DNA of 64,000 nt from assembly GCF_025698545.1 (NCBI RefSeq), contig NC_068565.1, positions 2,418,001 through 2,482,000 on the forward strand. Reading direction: 5' to 3'. This document shows, one piece after another, positions 1-7,900 of the stretch. The position numbers were made by a program, and so were the translations under genes. The DNA comes from Gossypium raimondii (taxonomy: Eukaryota > Streptophyta > Magnoliopsida > Malvales > Malvaceae). The first letter of the stretch is position 1, and each line of letters begins with the position of its first letter. The notes beneath the pieces are model-generated. The model was given only the letters and a program-made list of their open reading frames with translations. It searched no databases and was not told where the DNA came from.

Positions 1-707
1 AATATTCAACTACCTGCTGGAGAGAACTTGAAAGTATAATTTCTCTTTTTCCTCTTCCTCCCATTATTTGGGGAGAAAATTGGCATTTCCTAAGCAAAAT
101 AATGAACTGAATTAGTTTACTACACTAATTATTCTACCTTCTGCAATCAGCATGCACCTGAACAATGAAGTGGTAGCTGAGTCTTTATTGCTTTAAACTG
201 CGAAAAGAGTAGTTGATGTGATTGGTTTCTACTTCCTTTACTCGTGGTTTTATTCTAGTAAAATGTGGTGTCAAATTATGCTACTTTTGGCGCACTGCAC
301 TCTGATGGTTCACTAAAAAATTCAGTATCGTCTTTGCAATATAATCTTCATCCTCCGGAGTGGATAACCTACAAAAGACTGTTGGAGTTAGAATTTTATA
401 AATTTTGCTAATATAATCATCTCGTAGTACTTATGGAAATATTTCAGTTTTATTCTGCTATTAGAGTGTTTAGACTAGCCGTCATCTTGGTTTGGTGGTT
501 TATAATGGTTCGTTACCATATTGAAAGGTATGTTCCTAATTGGAGCTACTGTTAATCTAAGGTGAGATCTTGCATGGCCAGTGTAATGCGCATAGCTGAA
601 TCATCTGGATATACTCGTTTGAAGAGTTCTAAATGCTCCACAGTTTGAATGTTGTAATTGATACTTATCCTTCCAGTAACTGTTTATATTTTCCCGAAAT
701 GTCACAG
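1..707 (+). other. Intron of the NHX-type antiporter gene
   Basis: No coding exon could be placed here. The first recognisable antiporter exon begins after a CAG acceptor at 705-707. The family has further conserved transmembrane exons upstream (around the FRGAMAFAL motif), and they are not found in this stretch, so it is most likely one long intron whose 5' end lies outside the window. Confidence 0.6.
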
Positions 708-994
708 GTTTTGTTAATTGGAGGTTCAACAGGGACGATGCTAGAAGCTCTGCATGTTATCGGAGATAGCCATGACGGTCACTTAGGTGAAGTAAGTTTC
801 AATCGTTTCTAGCAATGTCGCATAAACTTTTTATATGCCGACTTACCAAGTTATGTTTTCAACACAAAAAGTTAAATTTAATCCAATGCTTACTTTGCTA
901 TTTGAACTGTTCAAATTGATGATAACCAAGTAAAGATGTTGAAATAGGAAATTGCTGCTGCCTTCATGAGGGTGGTTGTGTTTTGTTGTGAATT

Positions 995-1036
<42 letters not shown>

Positions 1037-1716
1037 AGAAAACCCGGTGTAAACACAAGTAATTTTATTTTCGGTAGTACTGATCAATGACTTCATTGCA
1101 GAGCTTTGATGTTAATAATGGCTATGTTGCTCCATCTTTTAAGAAAGATGGAACATCCGGAAACGGAATAAAGATGAAACTGAAAGAATTCCACAAAAGG
1201 TAACATGTAGATTTTTTTTATTTTTTATTTACTTTCAGTAATATATGGATTATGCTCTAATTTACAAAAATTAAGAAGTTAGTCCCTCTACTTTACAAAA
1301 ACTAAGTTACTTTAATTGTTAATAAACACATGAATTTAAAATGTTGATTTTTTGCATATAAAGTACTGAACTGTTGAATTTAAGGACAACTGGACTAACC
1401 GAGTTCTGACAGATTAAACTAGAATCACTAACTTCTCAGTTTTTGTAAAGGGATGAAAATTCAAAGTTAGACCATGAAGTAATCATCTAATTTCTTTCAT
1501 TTATTGAATTAAAAAAACACCATTTATGGCCTTGCAGAACATCATCATTCACTGCATTAGATAGGAATTACCTCACTCCATTTTTCACTAGCCAGAATGA
1601 AGATGATGAGGAAGAAGAAGGTAAATTTAATTTAAATTCTTTTTATTTTATGTTATTTACATCTATGCTTTAATCACTTTTCTTTTTCAGAAGCTTTATT
1701 AGATGAGCGGATTTAG
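708..1716 (+). CDS. Sodium/proton antiporter, endosomal NHX5/NHX6 type (3' end only)
   Basis: This is the C-terminal end of a cation/proton exchanger of the endosomal (Golgi/TGN/prevacuolar) NHX class, which exchanges Na+ or K+ for H+ and sets compartment pH. Exons are 708-791, 1102-1199, 1538-1620 and 1691-1716. All have GT/AG borders and join in frame, giving 96 residues and a TAG stop. The first exon encodes the end of the last membrane segment ([15 protein letters not shown]). The rest is the cytosolic tail, with [22 protein letters not shown] and an acidic stretch (EDDEEEE), the signature of the intracellular NHX clade rather than the vacuolar NHX1-4 clade. NHX5 and NHX6 cannot be separated from the tail alone. 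The 5' part of the gene is outside the window. Confidence 0.88.
997..1034. repeat. (TA)n microsatellite in NHX intron
   Basis: About 19 uninterrupted TA dinucleotides lie in the intron between the first two visible antiporter exons. They are length-variable and explain the Tyr/Ile-rich spurious reading frames on the minus strand. Confidence 0.97.
1255..1500. mobile_element. Inverted-repeat (MITE-like) element in NHX intron
   Basis: Left-side sequence around 1275-1305 (TTAGTCCCTCTACTTTACAA) is repeated in inverted orientation around 1435-1475 (reverse complement of TTTTGTAAAGGGATGAAAAT). It fills the intron between the second and third visible exons. This resembles the small non-autonomous elements with TTAGTCCCT-type ends seen elsewhere in the window. 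Exact ends and target duplication were not resolved. Confidence 0.5.
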
Positions 1717-1874
1717 GGGAGGGTTTCTTGGCCAATAGATAAGTGTCCTCAAATGCTCTGCTACAAAGGAAACTAACTTCTGGTACATAGAGATGAAATT
1801 TTCAATGCATTTTGGGTGTGGAGGAAACATTGAGTTACTCATATTATCATTCCTTATTAATCTGCCAAGTTATA

Positions 1875-2209
1875 TTAAAATTTTGAGTTCATAGGAGAGA
1901 ATGCATAAATTTAATGTTTGTTGAGATTTACTTTATTGTTTAAAATATTAATTTTTATATTAAGTTTATATCTAAGAAGATAAATTTAGCCCCATTCGAT
2001 ACTTTGGTTCTGGTTCTAGTTTTGATCATTTTCGTCTTCAAACTTTAATTTTATAATCTTCTTAAAATTTTGAGTTCATAGGAGAGAATGCATAAATTTT
2101 GAGTTATTTTAAAACTTATTATAAACAATTTAGTCTAATGTCGAAGTTAAAATTTTGAGTTCATAAGTTTATATCTAAGAAGATAAATTTAGCCCCATTC
2201 GATACTTTG
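1875..2209. repeat. Scrambled local duplication downstream of NHX
   Basis: Two blocks are each repeated. Block one (~37 bp, with GAGTTCATAGGAGAGAATGC) is at 1875-1912 and 2062-2100, with a partial third copy at 2147-2165. Block two (45 bp, with TTTAGCCCCATTCGATACTT) is at 1962-2006 and 2165-2209. Order and spacing differ between copies, so this is a rearranged rather than a clean tandem duplication. It lies within 500 bp of the antiporter stop and may include its 3' UTR. The surrounding 1717-2727 spacer is otherwise AT-rich and featureless. Confidence 0.85.
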
Positions 2210-2727
2210 ATCATTTTGTCGATTAAATTGATTTTTTCTTACAAAAAGTTGATTGAACTATTAAAATCTTATCAGCATTGATGTGACTATCTACATGATA
2301 GTATATATCTATTTCATTGTTGGTGTGAATAGTTTTTAAAAATTTTATGAATTTTCTTAAAATTTTTCATTCTTTTAACTTTATGAATTACTTGCTGTTA
2401 AAATTTTAACGTTGTCACGACAGAATAATAGTTTTTATGTGTACGTTAGGTATGTATATTACTGTAATTAAAAGGAAAAACATACAATGAAAATATTGAT
2501 AAAAGGATGTAGCATTACTCAAAATTTTCCATCTTGAGAACACTCGATAAATTTGATGAAATCAACAATTACTCTTACTTTATAGAAAATTTAGACCAAG
2601 GGATTAAGGGTAAGATGTTCATTTTATCAAAAGTAATTAGTTTTTGTAACTTTGTTTACGCTAATGGAATTTATCATTTGACCAGGAAAAAAAATAGGTT
2701 AAAATACCATAAAAGCCTATGCAATAG

Positions 2728-3006
2728 GTGTCGGATTGCATTTTGACTTATACCCAACAAATGGATAAATTAATTTCTATACATTTGATCAAAAAAACAA
2801 ATCGGTCATTCTTGTTAAAAGTTTTATCCATCTCTACTTTTAAAAGCTAATATGAGTAGCAAAACAATCAAATAGTGGCACATGTCATATGCTGACATAG
2901 AGGGACCAATTTTTATCTGTAGATGGATGGAACTTTTAACAGAACTTTACTCTTTAACCTAAAGTACAAACACTGATTTACCCATTTTTTGAGTAGGGAT
3001 TAGAAT
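2728..3006. mobile_element. MITE-like terminal-inverted-repeat element
   Basis: The left arm (from about 2728, including ATGGATAAATTAATTTC at 2761 and CTTGTTAAAAGTTTTATCCA near 2811-2830) is matched in inverted orientation by GATGGATGGAACTTTTAACA and by the stretch ending in TTTACCCATTT near 2987. It is about 280 bp with no coding capacity. Its right end abuts the DYW-tail relic at 3007. Ends are approximate. Confidence 0.6.
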
Positions 3007-3060
3007 GCCAACCGGTTCTATCTTTTCTATGATGGGTCTTATTCTTGTGAAGATTTCTGG
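3007..3060 (+). pseudogene. Relic of the 3' end of a PPR-DYW gene
   Basis: This roughly 55 bp stretch aligns with the last codons and stop of the intact PPR gene (6693-6748) at about 84% identity by eye. Shared runs include TTTCTATGATGGGTCTT and TCTTGTG. It still reads NRFYLFYDGSYSCEDFW followed by TAA. Nothing upstream resembles a PPR gene: the match stops where the inverted-repeat element begins. It is a truncated duplicate of this gene or of a relative. Confidence 0.75.
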
Positions 3061-3124
3061 TAATGTCTGTGGTGATTATAAACTAAAATAGTATTTGTGT
3101 AATGTTTGTTACCAAGTTCTAGAC

Positions 3125-3620
3125 TTGAGAATGGGACGAAGTGGAAGTTCGGCTCGAAAAGTGAGAGGGTTTGAACAAAAAGATAAGTTTCAAAAATAGA
3201 TTTGGGTAAAAAAACCCATTTTTCGGCTCGGGCCCAACCCAAATTTGCAAAAAAAAAAATTTATTGTTTTTCATTGTTTTGCTGTCATTTTATTATTATG
3301 TTGCTACTGTTTTTTAATACTGTTTGGATATTACATAACTCTTGTTTTATTGTTAATTTTACCACTATTTTAGAGGCATTTGCTTGTTAATATGTATCTA
3401 TCTTAATGTTATTTAATTATAAAGACTTTTTTTAATTTATTTTCAATTTCTTGGAAAATATTTATTTTAATGTGTCTAGAGTTTTTGATGTATTATATTT
3501 TTAAAATTTTCTTTTATATAAAAATTTTTAATATGGGCGGGCTGGGCTCAAGTTTTAGCTTTCTTATCTGAGCCGAACTTGGACAAAATTTTTGGCTCAC
3601 TTTTTTGGTTAAATAGTGTC
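3125..3620 (+). repeat. Dispersed ~500 bp repeat with GC-rich ends (copy 1)
   Basis: An AT-rich core is bounded by G/C-rich ends reading like TTTTTCGGCTCGGGCCCAAC and GGGCGGGCTGGGCTCAAG. It aligns along its length with 44500-45130 (same strand) and 15465-15960 (opposite strand), sharing core runs such as TTATTGTTAATTTT and AATATTTATTTTAAT. No long reading frame, so non-autonomous. The class is not determined. Confidence 0.8.
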
Positions 3621-4737
3621 CGAGCTTATAAAACGAGCCAATGAGGACCTACTTGCCAAGTTTAAAGACCAAAAGTTACATTATCTCACTTTTTTTTATG
3701 GCCATTAACATAATAGGCTTAAATAAATAACGATTTTCAAATTCAGGGGCCAAAGTGAATAAAATTTTTTTAAGGGTGTATGTAGACCTACTTATCAAGT
3801 TTAGAAACCAAAACTTATGTTATCCCCAAAAAACAAAGAAGATACATCGACGAAAAATAATTACAGTCTAAAATGTTTAATTATGATTATAATTTATTTT
3901 AATATAATTTATTTATTATTATAGTTATATTTGTAAACTTTTATCTTTTACTTTTTTATAGTGCAAGGATAGAATATGATGCATAAAAAAATAATTATAC
4001 TATTTATGATTATAATTTGAGGATCAAATTGATAGAATTTATAAATATAAACGGTTAAATTTATTAGAATGATTTAGAATTAATATCACATTGATAAAAA
4101 TGTGTAAATATTGAGAACTAAACGTGTTATTATACGAGTTAAAGAAATGTCGCATCATCATTTCTGTTAAATGGTTAACAGAGAATGACTAAAATAGAAA
4201 TGATCTAAATCGTGAGTGATAAAAATAGAAATTATCTAAAATATTAGTGACTAAATTAAATATTTTCACAATTAGGGTAACCAAAATAGAAACACGCTAA
4301 TAGTTGAGTGATTAATTCTAAAATTTACCCTTTTTTAAATGGAATAACAATCCAAATCGGCTTGACCCGATCCATGAAAAACTGTCATAAAAAATCCGAC
4401 CCATACAACCACAAACTATATAACCCAACCCAATCAGCCCAGCCCAAACCCTCTTTCTTCTCTCTGTTTTATTCGTTTCTCTTTTTGGTTCTCAAAGCTT
4501 CCTTTTACAGACGAAACAGCGCCGCCAATCGCCGCCGTGCTTTCAGATTCCGGCAATCCGGAATAGAAATATGGGTTTTAAAAAAATAATATTTTTTCAG
4601 TTTCTGTTCAGAGGTCACAGTGACGTTGCCCTCACGGTCTTTCAGGTCCCTATCCATTCTTTCTTGTTTGGGGTTTAGGGTTTGTAAATCTCCAATACGA
4701 TCGTTAGGTTGACAAGATTTGGGTATCTGGGGTAACC
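3621..4737. other. Spacer between the repeat and the PPR gene
   Basis: AT-rich sequence without coding support. The part 4000-4320 contains recurring motifs (GTGACTAAAT, CCAAAATAGAAA) also found at 43330-43610, indicating a shared decayed repeat. From about 4430 the base composition rises and pyrimidine-rich sequence appears, probably the promoter and 5' leader of the PPR gene. Confidence 0.5.
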
Positions 4738-4770
4738 TTGAATTGTTTGTTTTCTCTTCAAGGGGAGGTG

Positions 4771-6747
4771 ATGAGCTTCATAGTAAGCAAATTCAAATGT
4801 AAGGGCATCACCTTCTTCTCTCTACTTCATGTTACTCACTATTCTTCCCGTTTTAGCACCGCCGCAGTTGCATCCATTGAACCAAAAATACCACCGGATC
4901 TTTCATCTTGCATCGTTCAAGATAAGGATCTTCTTCTTAAGAGCTTGAATCCTTCGGGGACTGGGCTTCACGTTCTGGACCTCGTCGATGAGGGTTCTTT
5001 AGAACCCCACCCAACGCTCTACCATCTTTTGCTGAAAAAATGTACCTTTTTGAGAAAGCCCAAGCTTGGGAAAATTGTCCATGCGCACATTTCGAACTCC
5101 CATTTCCGAGGCGATGTTGTTATCCTCAATACACTTTTGAATATGTATGCTAAGTGTGGTTGTTTGGATGACGCTCGCAATTTGTTCGACGAAATGTCTG
5201 TGAAAGATATGGTCACCTGGACTACATTGATCACTGCCTATTCTCAGCATGATCGTCCTTTGGATGCTCTGCTTTTGTTCCCTCAAATGCTCTCCCTTGG
5301 TTTCTTTCCCAATGAGTTCACCTTGTCTAGCCTTTTAAAGGCTTCGGCTGCACTTTCTGATACGCCCCAAATCTACTTCCATGGTGCTCAACTTCATGGC
5401 TTCAGTTTCAAGTGTGGTTTCCACTCCAATGTTTATGTGGGCAGTTCCCTTTTGGACATGTATGCTCGCTGTGGTTGCATGGATGAGGCCCACTTCGTCT
5501 TTGATGTGCTTCCTACGAAAAACGAGGTCTCATGGAATGCATTGATTGCTGACCATGCTAGGAAAGGCCAACTTGATCGTGCACTTAGTCTCTTCTTGAA
5601 AATGCTTAGACAAGATTTTCAGCCCACTCATTTCACCTTCTCCAGCATTTTTGGTGCCTGTGCGTCCACGGGGTCTTTAGAACAAGGCAAATGGGTGCAC
5701 GCCCATGTGATCAAATCCGGTGGAGAGATTATTGCTTTTATGGGCAACACACTCCTCCACATGTATGCTAAATCTGGTAGTATCCAAGATGCTAAAATGA
5801 TCTTCGATAGGTTGGTAAAGCGTGATTTGGTGTCTTGGAACTCCATGCTCACAGCATATGCCCAGCACGGGCTTGGCAAGGAAGCGGTGCAATGCTTTCA
5901 AAAGATGCTGAATATCGGACTTGTCCCTAATGATATAACGTTCCTTTGCCTTCTCACTGCTTGCAGTCGTGCTGGGCTTTTGGAGGAAGGGCAATACTAT
6001 TTCAAGTCGATGAATAGGTATAACATCGAACCGGGGATTTCACATTATGTTACCATTGTTGATCTTCTTGGTCGAGCCGGTCTTCTTAATGAAGCTCTGA
6101 GGTTTATAAACGAAATGCCAATCCAACCCACTGCAGCTGTGTGGGGAGCCTTGCTTGGTGCATGTAGGATGCATAAGAATGTAGAAATGGGCAGTTTTGC
6201 TGCGGAACGGGTTTTCGAGCTCGATCCTCATGATTCGGGACCCCATGTCTTGCTTTCCAATATCTATGCCTCCGGCAATAGGTGGAGAGACGCTGCTAAA
6301 GTGAGAAAACTGATGAAAGAGAGTGGGGTGAAGAAGGAGCCTGCTTGTAGTTGGGTAGAAATTCAAAACACAGTCCATATGTTTGTGGCAAGCGATGATT
6401 CCCACCCGCAAATGGGGGCAATCTATAAGAAGTGGGAGGAGATCAGTGCAAGGATCAAGGAAATTGGATATGTTCCTGACACGAGCCACGTGTTGTTCTA
6501 TATGGATGAACAAGAGAGGGAAGTGAAGTTGCAGTACCATAGTGAGAAGCTTGCATTGGCATTTGCACTCCTCAACTCGCCTGATGGATCCACAATTCGT
6601 ATCAAGAAGAACATCAGGGTTTGTGGTGACTGTCATTCAGCATTTAAATTTGTGTCCAAAGTTGTTGGAAGGGAAATCATTGTAAGAGATACCAATCGGT
6701 TCCATCATTTCTATGATGGGTCTTGTTCTTGTGGGAATTTTTGGTAA
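4771..6747 (+). CDS. DYW-type pentatricopeptide repeat protein (organellar RNA editing factor)
   Basis: A sequence-specific RNA-binding protein that directs C-to-U editing of organellar transcripts. The frame is open from TTG at 4738, but the first ATG is at 4771, giving 658 residues. The N-terminus (MSFIVSKFKC...SSRFSTAA) is basic and Ser/Thr-rich, as in a mitochondrial targeting peptide. Residues ~80-480 are P-L-S-type PPR motifs (for example NTLLNMYAKCGCLDDARNLF). E motifs follow, then a DYW deaminase domain from ~564. The zinc/catalytic motif is present: HSE at 590-592 and CGDC at 618-621. The last three residues are NFW rather than DYW. Sequence and architecture match Arabidopsis At3g24000 very closely, as recalled. 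Intronless, as usual for this family. The RNA target cannot be read from sequence. Confidence 0.95.
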   Translation: MSFIVSKFKCKGITFFSLLHVTHYSSRFSTAAVASIEPKIPPDLSSCIVQDKDLLLKSLNPSGTGLHVLDLVDEGSLEPHPTLYHLLLKKCTFLRKPKLGKIVHAHISNSHFRGDVVILNTLLNMYAKCGCLDDARNLFDEMSVKDMVTWTTLITAYSQHDRPLDALLLFPQMLSLGFFPNEFTLSSLLKASAALSDTPQIYFHGAQLHGFSFKCGFHSNVYVGSSLLDMYARCGCMDEAHFVFDVLPTKNEVSWNALIADHARKGQLDRALSLFLKMLRQDFQPTHFTFSSIFGACASTGSLEQGKWVHAHVIKSGGEIIAFMGNTLLHMYAKSGSIQDAKMIFDRLVKRDLVSWNSMLTAYAQHGLGKEAVQCFQKMLNIGLVPNDITFLCLLTACSRAGLLEEGQYYFKSMNRYNIEPGISHYVTIVDLLGRAGLLNEALRFINEMPIQPTAAVWGALLGACRMHKNVEMGSFAAERVFELDPHDSGPHVLLSNIYASGNRWRDAAKVRKLMKESGVKKEPACSWVEIQNTVHMFVASDDSHPQMGAIYKKWEEISARIKEIGYVPDTSHVLFYMDEQEREVKLQYHSEKLALAFALLNSPDGSTIRIKKNIRVCGDCHSAFKFVSKVVGREIIVRDTNRFHHFYDGSCSCGNFW

Positions 6748-7228
6748 TACTTGTGAAGAATTCCATTAGCCAAAGGCGAAATCCTATAAAACTTGTATGA
6801 TGTAAAGTCTTCTGTCATTAATGTGGAACCAATGTTATTTAGACTTTTTAGAAATTGCAGATATGAATAGATTTAACTAAATTAGGGTTTGAAAGATTAA
6901 AAGATTACATGAAAAGGGTTAATTAAGTTTAAACTCAAAATTTGATGTCAATAAAGATTTAAGCAATTAGTGATTAATGGTTTGTCTTGACTTGGATTGA
7001 ATTTGGACAAAGATTTTATGTATCTGGTTGATCAAGTATGACTCAATTCAATTTACATAATAAAATATTTTTAAACTACGTGATCGATCGGCAAATCAAT
7101 TTAAAAACATATTTGGACAATTAATTACTTTTTTGAAAAAACTCAAATACCACTAAATTTTCCTTAAAAATTTGATGATAAAGTACATAGAAAAAGACAA
7201 CAAATACATAACAATTAGATGTTTTTTT
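6748..7228. other. 3' flank of the PPR gene
   Basis: AT-rich sequence that presumably includes the PPR 3' UTR. No coding exon, repeat boundary or RNA gene was recognised. Confidence 0.5.
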
Positions 7229-7576
7229 TAAAAGGATAAATCTCAAAATTATACGTGTACTTTGATTTTATGCAATTTTATATATGAAATATTGATTTGA
7301 TTCAATTATCATAAATTATTAACACAATTATTAATATAACATAATTTTATACTTATATATTGCATACATATATAATTATATTTATCTAATATAAAAATAA
7401 ATCGATGTATTTATTTCTTTAGATGTGCATGATTGATTCAAAATTAAAGTTTCATATATATATTTGAACCACAATCAAAGTTTCATGTAGATAATTGCAC
7501 CAAATTAAAGTTCGTGTATCAAATTACACATTGAATCAAAGTTCATGTATCATTTTGGGATTTATCCCTTTTTAAA
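7229..7576. mobile_element. MITE with ~38 bp terminal inverted repeats
   Basis: The left end (AAAAGGATAAATCTCAAAAT, continuing to ACTTTGATT) is the near-perfect reverse complement of the right end (AATCAAAGTTCATGTATCAT to TTATCCCTTTT). The interior is ~270 bp, very AT-rich, non-coding, with extra internal copies of the CAAAGTTCATGTA motif at 7450-7520. A TTAA/TAA-type target duplication is possible but obscured by flanking homopolymers. It sits ~330 bp upstream of the kinesin start codon. Confidence 0.8.
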
Positions 7577-7651
7577 AATAAATAAATTAAAAAAAAAAAA
7601 GGAGCGTGTAGGAGAAAAATAATCATGAAAAATTTAAACAGTGAACTACGG

Positions 7652-7668
7652 CACGTGTGAAACACGTG
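7652..7668 (+). promoter_or_regulatory. Pair of G-boxes upstream of the kinesin gene
   Basis: Two palindromic CACGTG hexamers at 7652-7657 and 7663-7668, 11 bp apart centre to centre. CACGTG is the core bound by plant bHLH and bZIP factors. They lie ~235 bp before the kinesin ATG. Function is inferred from motif and position only. Confidence 0.5.
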
Positions 7669-7721
7669 ACACGCTGTCCGCTATAGTGATTCAAATTTGA
7701 AAAACAAAACAAAAAAAATTC

Positions 7722-7732
7722 CCCAACGGTAA
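7722..7732 (+). promoter_or_regulatory. MSA-like (G2/M) element of the kinesin promoter
   Basis: CCCAACGGTAA matches the mitosis-specific activator consensus (YCYAACGGYYA) at 10 of 11 positions. It lies ~170 bp upstream of the start codon. MYB3R factors bind this element in G2/M-phase genes, including many plant kinesins. Confidence 0.5.
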
Positions 7733-7900
7733 CGCAAAATTCTTTCCCCCTTTAGCTTTAAACGAGACACCTAAAAGAAAAATCTCTTTCATTTTTCTCT
7801 AATAATTAACATCATTGTTTCAACTTTCAATTCAAAAGCACAGATTTCCCTTTCTCATTTCAAATCATTGATCCCTTTCTTTTTATTTTTATGTTTACTA

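Noticed and set aside
487-506. TTGGTTTGGTGGTTTATAAT as a possible WFGG-type antiporter exon
   Set aside because: The frame hits a stop immediately and lacks splice sites and the rest of the conserved motif.
843-1096. Minus-strand frames with Tyr-Ile runs
   Set aside because: Translation of the (TA)n microsatellite in an antiporter intron.
4308-4589. 93-codon frame upstream of the PPR gene
   Set aside because: No domain, overlaps leader-like CT-rich sequence, and begins at a non-ATG codon in AT-rich repeat DNA.
6040-6636. 198-codon minus-strand frame across the PPR gene
   Set aside because: Antisense shadow of a clearly real coding sequence; no domain of its own.
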